The position numbers and the translations under genes were made by a program. Positions 21,245-53,905 of a stretch of DNA of 64,000 nucleotides are shown piece after piece. The notes beneath the pieces are model-generated. The model saw only the letters and a program-made list of their open reading frames with translations. It made no database searches and was not told the DNA's origin. Each line of letters opens with the position of its first letter. Position 1 is the stretch's first letter. Location: the NCBI GenBank assembly GCA_036898135.1, contig CM072515.1, positions 46,981,145 through 47,045,144 of the forward strand. The letters run 5' to 3'. Source of the DNA: Oncomelania hupensis. Its lineage: Eukaryota > Mollusca > Gastropoda > Littorinimorpha > Pomatiopsidae.

Positions 21245-22145
21245 TATGTCCTATTCTATCATATCCCATAACTTGAAAGTCGTTGGGACACCACAGATGA
21301 TCGTTTAACCAGCGTACTCCATCTTTCTCTGTCCTCAGCAACCCTCCCCCAAAGAGCTTATGCCTTCCCTTCGATCGATCGACGTCAAGCCAGTCCGTTC
21401 ATATTATCATCCCACCTCTTTTTCTGTCTCCCCATTCTTCTGCCTTTTTGCAGGATGGTCTTTTTGCAAGGCTCTGCTAACGTGGCAATACTCTCGGAAT
21501 TTCCGTTTCTTTACCACTTTGAGCATGTCATCGTGTTGTCCAATGGCTTGTGTGATGGCCTGTCAGACTTCGAGGTTGGTGATGTGCTAGGTATAGGAAA
21601 TGCCCAGAAGTCTTCTGTAGCACATCATCTCCATGCTTTGTATTCTTCGTTGTAGGTCTGCTGTGAGGATCCATGTTTCGCAAGCGTATAGGAAGATGGA
21701 GATGACAAGGGAGCGCAGCAGTCTTACCTTGGAGTGTAGACTGATGGTCCCGTCTTTCCAAATGGGTTTCAACCTTTTCAGGGCAGCAGTTTTTTTTGTG
21801 TGCGATCCTGGAGAGGACTTCCTGTCGAGACCCATTGTCTAAGTTTCCTAAATATTTGAAGCTATGCACTGTGTTGAGGGATTGGCCTTGTACTTAATTA
21901 GTCCGTGTTGATGCCATTGGTGTTGTTGGTCATTATTTTGGTCTTCTCTGCACTTATTTCCATTCCAAAGGCTCTGGAGGTGGTGTCAAGCCTCTGTGCC
22001 TACTGTTCAAGTTCTTGTTCCTCTCCTGCAATCCATCAATGTCATCCGCAAAACGGAGATTGGAGATTGCTCTACCCACGGACCTTTATTACAGTGGCTC
22101 CACCCTCTATGCTGGCTATGCCTTATAACGTTGTCTGCAAGGGCA
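21245..22145 (-). mobile_element. Pentamer-tail LINE, longest copy (RT palm to tail)
   Basis: The minus strand reads SNLRFADDIDGLQERN; the catalytic FADD of reverse transcriptase lies at plus 22052-22041. Then come HSFKYLG, LRSLVISIFLYACETW, MEMMCYRRLLGISYT and the C-terminal segment. It ends in ATCC-type pentamers at about 21249-21275. It carries many stops and frameshifts. Confidence 0.8.
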
Positions 22146-22195
22146 TCTGACATGTGAGCTCAGTATTTATGTATGTATGTATAATGTACGTATGT

Positions 22196-22196
22196 A

Positions 22197-22266
<70 letters not shown>

Positions 22267-22267
22267 T
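22196..22267. repeat. (ATT)n microsatellite
   Basis: About 23 perfect ATT units. Confidence 0.95.
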
Positions 22268-22890
22268 TATCATTCTTTTTAAAGCTCATAATACTACAGC
22301 GCTACCCCTCCGGTATCGGGGATCCATTAATTCTTTACCAAGATCCATTTTTCTTGGTTAATGAGCCTGGGCTCAAAACAAACTCCAGATATGATGAGCT
22401 TTCGATGATCCATTATGCGGTAATATTTTAAATATAACTTGTTTACAGCAGTTTCTAAAATTAGGTTGAGGGATTTTCACAGTGACCCCACCAAAAAAAT
22501 AGTTCAGCAATGTTTTGCATATTTTTTGCTCTATTACTCATGTGATTGTCCAGTTTTTTTATAATATTAATTTCTTATTAATATGTTTACTAAATAAGAG
22601 GCGTATTAATGACATTGTCTTGAGATTCAGTTTATCTACATTCAAATTCATACGCCACAGAGCACTTCCGGGAGAACTTGTGGTTTTTGTGACAACTACT
22701 CGACTATTACTAAGATTCTTAGTAAGCACTTGCAAAATTTTATAGACGAGAAGGAATGTTTTTAAATGCACTTCGCTTATTTATGCTTGTAGCTAAGCCA
22801 CGTATAAGCTATCGCATTGTGTTCGAGCAAATTTATGAAAGCAACTGAAACTAGTTGCAAGCATTGGTTGAGATCACAGCAGACGACAAA
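22268..22890 (+). promoter_or_regulatory. Upstream region of the vWA gene
   Basis: The region is AT-rich, with no TATA box or CpG-rich core that I can call. It lies between a microsatellite and the ATG at 22891 and must contain the 5' untranslated region or an upstream exon. No motif is asserted. Confidence 0.3.
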
Positions 22891-43276
<20,386 letters not shown>

Positions 43277-43367
43277 CCTGTCCCCTCTCTCTTCCACTCC
43301 TCTTTCTCCCTTTATCATCCTCCTCCTCTATCGTCCTCTACCTATCCTCTCCATTCTCTGCCTGTTC

Positions 43368-43373
43368 AATAAA
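43368..43373 (+). terminator. AATAAA polyadenylation signal of the vWA gene
   Basis: AATAAA lies 91 nt after the stop codon at 43274-43276, a normal distance for a short 3' untranslated region. Confidence 0.6.
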
Positions 43374-43376
43374 TCA

Positions 43377-46255
43377 ATCAGAGAATTGTATAGTAATTTT
43401 TGTTCCGTTTAATGATGATGATAAAATCAGGACAGTTTCAAAGACATTTTAACAATGCATGGTTCTGATAGCACCAAGGTTCTTCTTTTACTCCAAATCC
43501 ATCTGTAAATTTGGTGGGATAAAACGTATTGTAAGAATATGTAGTTTCATGCTGATTTATTTACTTAATAGACTTCCAACATTAGATTTTTTTTTTTATG
43601 TCAGTGCTGAGCAGAATGACCACAGACCCTGTTTTTGTTGGTTTTGAAGAAAAGATTTATGTATGAGCATATATTCATCAGCTATTCAGTTGTTAACTAC
43701 AACTTGCATCTCACACACTTATAAATACATTTATTTGTTTTATCTTCACGGAGGACAGATATTATCAAAATTTAAACCAACACAATCAAAATCTATCCGT
43801 TGGTAAAAAAAATATATTTAAAGAAAAATAACATCCAAAAAGTCCAGATCTATTCTTGGTTTTTGATCATGTAAGTATGCAGCAAGGTAAAAATAGCAGC
43901 GACGTTGGAATTACGAAACAGGGAATTTCAACAGACAAAATGTTGTTCAGAGTGGAAGTAGGAGGTTTGGTGGGGAAGGAGGGATGAGGAGGAGGTTGAA
44001 TAGGCAAAAGGGTAGGGTGAGAGTGGTGCTTGGCTAGAGGAGAACCTCTCTCTGACAGTTCAGTGCTGTGTAGTTGCTTTTTCTGACAGAAAATAACGGG
44101 GAGGGGGGGGGGGGGGGAATACGCACACATTTACATATGTGATTCAAATATTTGTTGACTTATGTTTACAGCAATGTAAGTCTTCTGTGTTTGCCCCATG
44201 TTAAATTATTTATTTTATGTTGATGTTTGACTTGTATAGTGTATCTTGTCCATGTTATGCTATAGTGTATCTTGTCCATGTTATACTGTAGCATATCCTG
44301 TCCAAGTATAATGTATCCTGTTCATGTTATACTAGCAAAAACTGTATCAACTTGTTACCAAATGTTAAAATGGCATAATCAGGATTCATAAGCTGTTGTT
44401 AGGGAGTGAACATTGTGTGACCAAATTAAATTGAAATCATTTCATTACTTTCATGTGTTATTTTCATTTGGAATATGCTATATGGATGTGTTTGTATTAT
44501 TTGGTTTTATTTCACTTGAATTACGCTACTTTGGGTGCTTTTTCATAATTTTTTGTTCAGAATATGCAATGTGAAATACCATTTTATTGGTTCTTTTATT
44601 CTATTTTAATTTCTCTCTCTTTTTATAAAGAGCTTCTTTTTTTATATAATATTATGAAATTGGTTGTAAGCTGTTTTCTCGTTTTTGAAGAATGCATGAA
44701 GTTTCACAGCATTTGAAACAAATTTGATTTGTTGTTTTTTTGAGGGGGCACAGCTGCTCAACCAAAGCTTATCAGATTTGAGGTTAAGTCAGCCAGGCTA
44801 GCTATAAATAGCTTCGCCGATGCTTCCTTTCACTGGAAGGAGGGTGCAGGCAAGCTATAAATAGCCCGCAGCAAGTGAAATGCGGAGGCACTGAACAGTG
44901 CTGCTCACATAGGAATTGAGCTGGTGTGGGGGTGAGGGTGGAAGGAAGGGAAATGTAGGGTAGGTGTGGGTGGGTGGGTGGTAGGTTTAAAAGGAAATTC
45001 TGTTTTGTTTAAAAGACTTCTGCATATGGTGAAGGTTAATTTCTGTGTGAATATATTTCCATGCTTTTTAAAAAGTTAGTGTAATAATCATGTGTTCATC
45101 TTGGTGTCATCAGTCATTCAGTCACTAATTCTACCACTCTCCGTGTATAAACAAGGAAAGTCTATGTTTGTGAAATATTGAGATTTTGTACATCTTTAAA
45201 CTGTTGTGTTTGTATTTATACAGAACTTTATGAAACCTCATCGGTGTGAATTTTGAATGCCAGGTGCCCGTAGATTGCGAGCTCCAGACAAGTAAGTCAT
45301 CAGAACACACAGCTGTTCAAGACAAAATTTTAAGTTTCTCAAACTAGTAATGCTGGACTTGCTTTTGTTTTGTCATCACATGGCAGAATTGGTGTGAACA
45401 ATCAGCAGTGATGGAGTCTGCTTGCTGAAAATACTGTGATACTTGTGATTGATAAATCTAAGGTGATTTCCAATTTATGTAAACAAGCCAGAGCTTGATT
45501 GTTGTATTGTGTTTGTTCTATCTGCTTTTCCACCTCTAACTTACTTCCTGCTTCTCCTCTTGCCCTCTTTCACAACCCCTCTCTAATATCCTCTTTTTTT
45601 TTTTTGACTCCCAATATGGGCAAAAATGTCGCTTTTTTATTTTTGGATTCCCAATATATGTAGAAATGTCGCTCATTCTTTGTTTTTGGACTCCAATATG
45701 TGTAGAAATTGGAGTTTGTACTCACTCAAAAATCTAAGAGTTATAGATGATTATATTAGTTATATATATTTTATTTTATTTTATAATATAACTGTTGGCC
45801 TATGGTCTTTTTGCATTTTCCCTCTCCATCTTTGGCATTTTGGTGATGTTTGGTATTTGTATTTGACTTGTCTTCCGTTTGTGCCATTTGATACTTACGT
45901 TTGTATGTTACAGTGTAATTATCATTACTGCTTTTGTTCTTTGTTGAGAATAATATCCTTGTTATTTTTTCTTTATATACGTCTTGTATGCTTTTGATTA
46001 TTGAATAATATTCTGAAAGTTGGAATGTGGGTACATTTACAGTGGGATATCAATCACATAGACAAGAAATGGCAGCAGTATGGTGACATCCTTGAGCTGT
46101 AACTGGAGACGAATGGAATGAATAATTGAACAGGCGGTGTCTTATATACTATTAGTACTTGAATTGTTCTTATCGCGCTTTACCACCTCAGAGAGCAGCT
46201 CAAGATGCTTGCCTAGGACAAGGTCTTACTCAATCCACCCAAGATTGCTGGATGT
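43377..46255. other. Intergenic stretch, mostly unassigned
   Basis: Besides the candidate exon, it contains a G run (44102-44117), a repeated GTATCTTGTCCATGTTAT-type phrase (about 44238-44330, three imperfect copies) and two GCTATAAATAGC palindromes (44801-44812, 44854-44865). No other gene was recognised; 45626-46000 has a long AT-rich frame without similarity. Confidence 0.5.
43867..44082 (-). CDS. Candidate terminal exon resembling vWA-gene exon 17, opposite strand
   Basis: On the minus strand an acceptor (TTTTCTGTCAG, AG at 44084-44083) is followed by 71 open codons to TGA at 43869-43867. The first eleven residues, KKQLHSTELSE, align with KKQLRSADLSD at the start of exon 17 of the vWA gene. 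Of 11 base differences in the 33 bases, nine are in third codon positions or conservative. The phase (0) and length (216 against 195 nt) also match. Both tails turn proline/histidine-rich. A minus-strand AATAAA lies at 43735-43730. I read it as the last exon of a possible tail-to-tail paralogue or of an inverted duplicate. No further upstream exon was recognised on the minus strand. Confidence 0.4.
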   Translation of the reverse strand, partial: KKQLHSTELSERGSPLAKHHSHPTLLPIQPPPHPSFPTKPPTSTLNNILSVEIPCFVIPTSLLFLPCCILT

Positions 46256-46269
46256 GCACTGTCCAGAAA

Positions 46270-46362
46270 TTTTATGCGGATCGGGGGTTGTCCGGTCCTG
46301 ATTTGGCTCGGAAGAGTCCGCTGGACCTAAAGCAACAATAAATCAATCAATCAATCAATCAA
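46270..46362 (+). mobile_element. 0.6-kb retroposon family, 5'-truncated copy G (11-bp TSD)
   Basis: Only the last part of the family is present (GGATCGGGGGTTGTCCGG and the CCGCTGGACC stem), ending in an AATC tail. CTGTCCAGAAA flanks both sides (46259-46269, 46363-46373). Confidence 0.85.
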
Positions 46363-46778
46363 CTGTCCAGAAAACCATGAACGGCTGCTTGCTGGGTGTG
46401 TTTCTGGCAGATACGAACATAACAATCTTTAATGGATGTATAATACCAAAGCATGTTCAGTGGGTCAATAGTATGTGATTATTATTGTACTCTATGTTAC
46501 TTTTGTATACTTATGATTCCAGACAGACTGCTTTGGATAATCAAATGACAGGCATGTTTTTTCTATGTACCATTCTGTTAACCTTGGTCCTACATCATTT
46601 TCGTGAGGGGAAAAAAAAGTCATGATTCTATAACTGCGTTGGTAACAAAGTGCTCAACAGTGATATTTACATGTGGGTACATGTACATTTTCAAACTGTT
46701 TCAAGGGCAGTTTCAAAGCAGTTGGACAACATTGATTTTCTCCCTTTCTCCCTCCATTGTCCACCCATTAACTCGTCC

Positions 46779-46834
46779 CCTATACGCTTATTGTGTCCGG
46801 GGACGTTAATTATACTATTTTAAAAAAAAAAAAA
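46779..46834 (+). mobile_element. Mini-retroposon copy 1 (GTCCCC...GGGGAC stem)
   Basis: The core reads from GTCCCCTATACGCTTA to CCGGGGACGTTAAT (about 46779-46812), then an AT/A-rich tail. The flanks ATTGTCCACCCA (46756-46767) and ATTGTCTACCCA (about 46837-46848) form an 11/12 target duplication. Confidence 0.65.
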
Positions 46835-47227
46835 AATTGTCTACCCACTCCCTTAGTTTAAGGCCCGGCTACACTTGTGTTACGCTTATGAATTCCTTAT
46901 GTATTTCCTTGCGTACTGGCTAATGAAAAATTTCACAAAGATAGTACATGTTTGATTTCTTCTGCAAAAATACATGCCTGGCTTACAAGGACCAATCAGA
47001 AGCGAGAGTAGATAGATAGATATTCAGTGCTTATTGTGTCCAGCGATCAGAAGCAAGAGTGTGACCTCACAAGTTTAGAGGTCAACCTAAACTCCTCCCA
47101 CACGCATGATTCCACGCAACAAAGATTGTCTGCTACACACAACTTGGCAAGCTAAGGCAGTTGCATTCACTTGTTGCATGTCATCTTAGCAAATTTGTTT
47201 CAGATTATAGTCGAATCTTGAAAGAGT

Positions 47228-47829
47228 CCCCCTGTGGGGGTGCCGGGGGTTTCTGTAAAAATAGTATCCCCACTTTCTATAAATTTAGTGCTTTAAATTC
47301 CTACTGTAGCTGTCTTTCTCCTTTGTTCTTTCTCATTCTGTTCTATGAATCTACTATATTATCTTCTTCTTTGCTAGACCAGTCACCTACCTTTTTTTCT
47401 TGAAAACTCTTCAAAAACTCCTCATTTGTGTATGAGGTCTGTTGGGTCAGCTTGGGAATATTGGACGCTTTCTGCCATATGGTCACTAGGGCTTCCTATG
47501 AGATAATTATTTAGTAATGTAGGCTAGGCATTTTCAATGATTGTGTTTTGTTGATATTTTATTATTATGTTTATATTTTATATTGTTTTGGTAAGCAGGT
47601 GTTCGATAAATTAGAGTATAGCCTCAACGTCCCCTGCGTGGGATGCCTTTATTGTAAAGTGACCGGTTGGTGGAGTGCCTTGGATGTTGCCACTAGGGTT
47701 GTTTTAGCGGGATCTTATATACGGATCGGGGGTGAGTCCTCTCTCCACACAGTTGTTGCCCTGATTTTGTGGTCCTGATTGGGCTCTTTGCAGTCCGCTG
47801 GACCCTGTAAGCAATGAATAACTAACTTA
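47228..47829 (+). mobile_element. 0.6-kb retroposon family, copy C, full length (11-bp TSD)
   Basis: The 5' end has a GGGGG-rich start and TAGTATCCCC. The 3' end reads GCAGTCCGCTGGACCCTGTA with a TAACT-type tail. CTTGAAAGAGT flanks both sides (47217-47227, 47830-47840). Confidence 0.9.
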
Positions 47830-48168
47830 CTTGAAAGAGTACATTACATCATCATAAAAAAGTGCCTTGTTGTAGTGAAATTACACAGCTACACATGTTT
47901 ATAAATTCGAACCGGGCCATGATAAACATGGCACTACTACCTCCAACCCTATGTATAAGCCATAAAACGTAAGCCAACTATGGCCACTAAATTCATACAG
48001 TATGACCACCCATCAAAATTCTGGTCACTAAAAAATCTTATAACCCCATGCATAAGCCATAAAACGTAAGCCAAATGTGGCCACTACTTCAGGAGTGGCT
48101 TATAAGGGGTTAAATTGACCCCAAGGTAAATGTTAATTCTATATTTGGTGAACAATTTTTGGAATATG

Positions 48169-48592
48169 CAGAGGTGCCAACCAGTACGGATTGACCGTAT
48201 TTAATTCCGGCGAAGTGAATTAAATACGGAAATATGGTAGCTTTTATAAAAATACGGATGAAAAGTTGCCGATAGTTTATCTTTGCCAGCGGTGCTTCTG
48301 TACCAGTTTCTGGTCTCATAATAGTACTCCTGCACTCACTGAACTTCGCTGTGTTCAACAAGCTGATTTTCATGGTGATTTTAGAGTAAAACAAGTGTAG
48401 TGTTCAACAAGCTGATTTTTATCGTGATTTTAGAGGATTGAAAATAGCCTTCTGTTTCAGAGGGAAGCCTGTCGTTACTTTATAGTGTCATAGGCTAGGT
48501 TTTGCGAGAAAAAAACAACTGACAAGTGTTAAAAAATACTGACAAACGGGTCCGGAAATACTGACAAGAAGATTAGGGGGTTGGCACCACTG
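48169..48592. mobile_element. hAT-like non-autonomous transposon (424 bp, 6-bp TSD)
   Basis: Termini CAGAGGTGCCAACC and GGTTGGCACCACTG are 13 of 14 complementary. AATATG flanks both sides (48163-48168, 48593-48598). An internal direct repeat GTGTTCAACAAGCTGATTTT occurs twice (about 48352 and 48400). Confidence 0.88.
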
Positions 48593-48973
48593 AATATGGC
48601 TGCATCATGCCAAAACTGTGATTGTAAATATGATGAATTCCATGTTGAAACAAAATGTGAACTGGTTGTTGCTCTCCTATTCTCAACTTATTGTTTTGTT
48701 AAGATTTTGCACTGTACCTCAGTATATTTATATATTTTCTACGCTTTTTGGGATGCCATGTTTTAATAAATCAAGCAATGATTTTGTTACAGATTTTGTT
48801 CTGTGTGTGTGAGTGCAAGTGTGGTTGCATCAGGATGGCTAAAAGACTTGACAGAATTTTTAAACTGTTTTGAAATTCAGAAGAAGAGTGAAACACAATA
48901 AATGTTGCGGTCTAAAATTCTGTTCTGTTATTGCAGAAAATACACTGTTTTACCTAAATCTTGCTATCTGAAT

Positions 48974-49590
48974 ACCCCCATTGGGATGCCGGGGGTTTCA
49001 GTATAAATAGTATCCCCACTTTCTGGAAATTTAGCAGTCCCCTATTCGCTTATGTGACGTGGGGCTTTAATCTACCTGCCTGCCTGCCTGAAAATTTAGT
49101 GCTTTAAATTCCCACTGTCGCTGTCTTTCTCATTTGTTCTTTCTCATTCCTGCTCTGTTCTATCAATCTGCTATACTATCTTCTTCTTCGCTAGACCAGT
49201 CACCTACCTTTTTTCTTGAAAACTCTTCCGGGACAAAACTTATTTGTGTGTGAGGTCTGTTGGGTCAGCTTGGGAGTATTGGATGCTTTCTGCCAGGTGG
49301 TCACTAGGGCTTCCTATGATGTTATTATTTAGCAATGTAGGCATTTTATATGTATGTGTTTTGTTGATATTTTATAATGATGTTTGTATTATATTTTGTT
49401 TTTGTAAACAGGGATTCAGCGTCCCCTGAGTGGGATGTCTTTATTGTAATGTGATTGGCTGGTGGAGAGCCTTCAGTTTTACCACTAGGGTTGTTTCAGC
49501 AGATCTTTTATGCGTATCAGGGGTTGTCCGGTCCTGATTTGGCTCGGAAGAGTCCGCTGGACCTAAAGCAATAATCATGTAATTTAATGT
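48974..49590 (+). mobile_element. 0.6-kb retroposon family, copy D (9-bp TSD), with nested mini-retroposon
   Basis: TATCTGAAT flanks both sides (48965-48973, 49591-49599). A mini-retroposon is nested at about 49037-49090. The tail is ATGTAATTTAATG. Confidence 0.88.
49037..49090 (+). mobile_element. Mini-retroposon copy 2, nested in copy D
   Basis: Core GTCCCCTATTCGCTTATGTG followed by CTGC-type repeats. GAAATTTAG before and AAAATTTAG after are consistent with a short target duplication. Confidence 0.65.
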
Positions 49591-50184
49591 TATCTGAATG
49601 AGATCCATTGGCAATGGGTAAAAATACACCGACCATTTTCTTTCAACATCGTTTCTTTATAAGTTAGATAAAAGGCTTTCAGGACATCAAAGATTAAAAA
49701 AAAGAATAAGCAATACAATTAATTAGGAAAAAATTATCTATTCAGAGGTTTAAACAAAGGAGAGATTATAATGTAAATTTAACAAAATAGGCCTATCTTC
49801 ACTCCCTTTTCTTCCCCCTCCCATCCATTTCCCCCCTCCCACTTCTAGGCCTACGAGCTGACTGACAAATGGCATATTTACACGTGAACTCAAAATCTGC
49901 ATAGGTTTTGATTGGTCCTGTAAACAGTTTGAAAGCCCCAGGATAAGTAAGAGCATAGAAGGAGACGGCTTGTTGTGTGGTATAAAATTTGTCTTTTGAA
50001 CTTGGAATTTCTAGAAGTTGTGGATGCGTTTAATATTGGTCAGAGAAATGTGATTGACCGCAGAACGACTATAATGCTGCTGATGAAAACGGATAACGGG
50101 AGAGAACGAAGCTGAAAGAGAATAGAATTACTGATTCAAGGCCATTACAGGTAAGAGGTTAAAGCACGTGAATACAGATTGGTC

Positions 50185-50190
<6 letters not shown>

Positions 50191-50259
<69 letters not shown>
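50191..50259. repeat. (CT)n microsatellite
   Basis: About 34 CT units. Confidence 0.95.
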
Positions 50260-50260
<1 letters not shown>

Positions 50261-50389
50261 ACAGGTAAGATTTTTGTACCAAGATGAGCTGGCATCATGA
50301 GAAATGAACTTGTTATAGCTTGAGAGATATGGTAACGAGGAGAATTAAGGAATGGAGAGTGAAACCAAGAGGTGGGGAGAGGGGAGTGA

Positions 50390-50967
50390 CCCCCGTTGGG
50401 GTGCCGGGGGTTTCAGTATAAATAGTATCCCCACTTTCTGGAAATTTAGTGCTTTAAATTCCCACTGTCGCTGTCTTTCTCATTTGCTCTTTCTCATTCC
50501 TGCTCTTTTCTATCAATCTGCTATACTATCGTCTTCTTCGCTAGACCAGTCTCCTACCTTTTTTCTTGAAAACTCTTCCGGGATAAGACTCCTTGTTTGT
50601 GTATGAGGTCTGTTGGATCAGCTTGGGAATATTGGACGCTTTCTTCCAGGTGGTCACTAGGGCTTCCTATGATGTTATTATTTAGCAATGTAGGCATTTT
50701 ATATGTATGTGTTTTATTGATAATTTATAATGATGTTTGTATTCTATTTTGTTTTTGTAAACGGGGGTTCGATAAGTTGGGGTGAAGCCTCAGCCGTCCC
50801 CTGCGTGGGATGTCTTTATTGTAAAGTGACTAGCTGGTGGAGAGCTTTCGGTTTTACCACTAGGGTTGTTTCAGCAGATCTTTTATGCGGATCGGGGGTT
50901 GTCCGGTCCTGATTTGGCTCGGAAGAGTCCGCTGGACCTAAAGCAATAATAATGTCATGTAATGTAA
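50390..50967 (+). mobile_element. 0.6-kb retroposon family, copy E, full length (11-bp TSD)
   Basis: GAGGGGAGTGA flanks both sides (50379-50389, 50968-50978). It is 578 bp with no nested element and is the best consensus-like copy. It carries TATAAATAGTATCCCC near its 5' end and the CCGCTGGACC stem plus ATGTA tail at 3'. Confidence 0.92.
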
Positions 50968-51557
50968 GAGGGGAGTGAAGCTGAGCGAGTGTTATCTAAG
51001 AAAGGGTACGTGCTCTATAAATAACAATAGTAAACAAAACAACTGTAAGCGGTATTATTTTTCCCTGCACTGTGGAACTCCAGACAAAACCCGCAGTACA
51101 TAACGGCAATGATCAACCAACTGATCCTGGATATAATTGGATGAAGAAGGTGATAACTAGGCCTATAGCGCGAGAGAGAGAGAGAGCAATAGGAAAGGGG
51201 AGAAGGAGGAGCGGATTAAGGAGAGAGAGTGAAGGAGGTCGAGAAAGACTCGGGAGAAGGAGGGGGAGGGAAGAGGAAGAAGGGCGTGTATTGGCAGAAG
51301 AGTCAAGTCAAGTCAAGTCAATATATTCTTTATTCCATCAAAAAGGAAAATGTGTTTTGCCACCAGGATACTCACTGTATAAAAACACATTACATAGGCA
51401 AGATCATAAATAATTAATTATCAACAAAATAAACCTGTTGTGAGGATTAGGAAGAGGATTAGGGCAACGACGCAACCGTTGAACGAACTGGTTGGTTTCC
51501 AAACAATTAATTATTATAATTAAACTATTTGTTTTATTTAAATATTATTTATTCATT

Positions 51558-51861
51558 TCCTATCATATCCTATCCAGTAACTCGAAGGTCGTTGGGGCAC
51601 CACAGATGATCGTTTAACCAGCGTACTCCATCTTTCTCTGTCCTCAGAAACCCTGATGGCTTCGCTCAGTGTCAAGCCAGTCCATTCTCGAATGTTGTCC
51701 TCCCACCTCTTTTTTGCTGTCTCCCCCTTCTTCTACCTCCTTGCACTGTGCCTTGCAGGATGGTCTTTGCAAGGCCTGATGATCTGGTGACGTAGCCATA
51801 TCATCGAAGTTTCCGTTTCTTCACCACTGTGAGCATGTCATCGTGTTGTCCAATGGCTATA
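51558..51861 (-). mobile_element. Pentamer-tail LINE 3' fragment
   Basis: The minus strand encodes the WEDNIREWTGLTL-type C-terminus, with a TATCC tail at about 51561-51572. 5'-truncated. Confidence 0.8.
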
Positions 51862-52472
51862 TAAGTACCATTATTATTATTCATTTGCATAACACGCGCA
51901 TTAGGATGTTTTGAGATATATGTGTTTTATATATGTATACACACACACACACACACCCTCACACACACACAGACACATTGCCTGTAATAAATAAATTGCT
52001 GCAGTGAGATGGCCAATGCTGATGGCTAGTTCAAACGTGCAGTAGACTGGCCAGTAATCGACTTTACGACCTTATAGGAACACAATCGCGGCGGATAAAT
52101 TTGTGCCCCCCTTACTATTCCCCCGGTTCTAAAGGAGAACCTATCACGTATACAATAAAGCAAGTTGCCAATATTAAATCTGGCTATTTGTCAAAGCTTA
52201 TAGTGCCAAAAACACCGCCTACCGAATATTGTCGAATGTGTGTTTTTGTGTTGTGTGTGTGTGTGTATGTGTGAGAGAGAAAGAGAGAAGACAGAGAGAG
52301 AGAATCTTATCTCTAGGCATATGTTCGTCAGTATAACGGGCTTTTGAGACAGCCACACCCGGGTATTTAGGGCTACAGTCAAAGGTTGTACAGCGTTTTA
52401 TATCAAAATTGGACCCTGATTGAACATTCTAGTCTGCAAAGGTGTGAAACGCATTTATGGAACGCAACGCGC

Positions 52473-52587
52473 TTTCTTCTTCTTCTTCTTCTTCTTCTTC
52501 TTCTTCTTCTTCTTCTTCTTCTTCTTCTTCTTCTTCTTCTTCTTCTTCTTCTTCTTCTTCTTCTTCTTCTTCTTCTTCTTCTTCTTC
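52473..52587. repeat. (CTT)n microsatellite
   Basis: About 38 CTT units. The long Leu and Ser frames across it are repeat artefacts. Confidence 0.95.
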
Positions 52588-52599
52588 AAGTTTTAGACT

Positions 52600-53900
52600 A
52601 TTGTTTCAAATACAATTCTTGTTCTCTTTTATTAAGTTAAGTATGCATGTAATTATTGCGAGAGTGATACGAATAGAATACAAAGATTTTACCGCTCTGT
52701 GAGGATCTATATTTAAGTTACGTAGTATCGTGCATTATGGTCTAAGACACGAGGTGGTGTGTATAGGACGAATTGAGTAACAAATAAATAGAACAGAAGA
52801 GAGTTGCGAATATATGAATGGCGAAAGAGAGACAGGCAGAGAGACAGAGAAAGACAGAGACATATATAGAAGATGGCATGCTGGAGATTTAAGTTTTAGA
52901 TTGTGAGTAGAATATACCTCTTTATTTTGCTCTTCCTGGCTGCAGTGCGCGGTTTGCAGCTAATTGGCATCTTGGGCAGTTTGGATTCAGGATGATTTCA
53001 GTGGCAGGTGAGCTCTTTCGGTAATCTTCAAGTTTGTATTCCAGTATTTGTTATGGGCAAAATGGGGGTTATAATTCACAACAATATGCGGCATACTTAT
53101 TACATTAAACTCCTATCAGTGTGGGGCTAGTTTCGTTGGCACAATTATTACAATAAACTCGTATCAGTGTGATGGTAGTTTCCTTGCGTTGTGTGCGGGG
53201 TCAAGCGCAGATCCGAAATAGGAGAGTTTCTTGGACTGTTTGTTTCCCTTTTCTGAACGGTGGCGCTTCGCTGTGTCTGCAGTGCTTTGGTTTCAGTGAA
53301 AAGTTTCATCCAAATTCAAATCTCAAAGTCGGTCAGCGCCTTGAGCAGTTATTAAAATCTGTCAATCGCTATATCAAAACAAGTTTGTTACACTGGAGTT
53401 CTTCATCTATAAATTTACTTAACTGATACTGAAACTTACTTGGCAGCGTTCAGACTGCGACCATGACGTTATAATCTTCTCTACTACTGTAGTCGTCGTG
53501 AATTCTCTTTTAGAATAGGGGACTCTTTAGAATAGGGGAAAGTAAAAGAGCAATGGAGACGAGGTGATCACCACCTTACCAACATTGGTCCTGAGAAAAA
53601 AAAGGAGATCCGAAACATGTCTTTCATCCTATGGCCGAAAGGTTATGATGAAAGGCTTTTTCGTAACCTTCCCGTTGCATAGTAAGGACAGAAGGAGTTT
53701 ATAACATCCATCTGGATAAATGAATAAATAAATAAATTAAGCAATCAGTCAATCAACCAATCAGTGGATCAACCAATCAGTCACATCAGCAATCAACTGA
53801 TGGGTCAGTCGATGGTGTAGTGGACGATGTTGTGGAGTGACCTTTTAGTTTCGGTATGAAAGCCGTTGATATCGGTCAGTGCAATTACATCTTTGGTCAT
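52600..53900. other. Spacer, nothing recognised
   Basis: No exon or repeat family could be assigned. A short tandem of AATCAGTC/AATCAACC phrases lies near 53740-53800. Confidence 0.4.
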
Positions 53901-53905
53901 AGTGA

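Noticed and set aside
45240..45254. 14-base match (CGGTGTGAATTTTG) to the zinc-finger exon 4 of the vWA gene, on the plus strand after the gene
   Set aside because: The equivalent frame hits a stop right after the match and there is no similarity beyond it; most likely chance.
52386..52702. Leu-rich and Ser-rich frames that could be a signal or membrane protein
   Set aside because: Translations of a CTT microsatellite.
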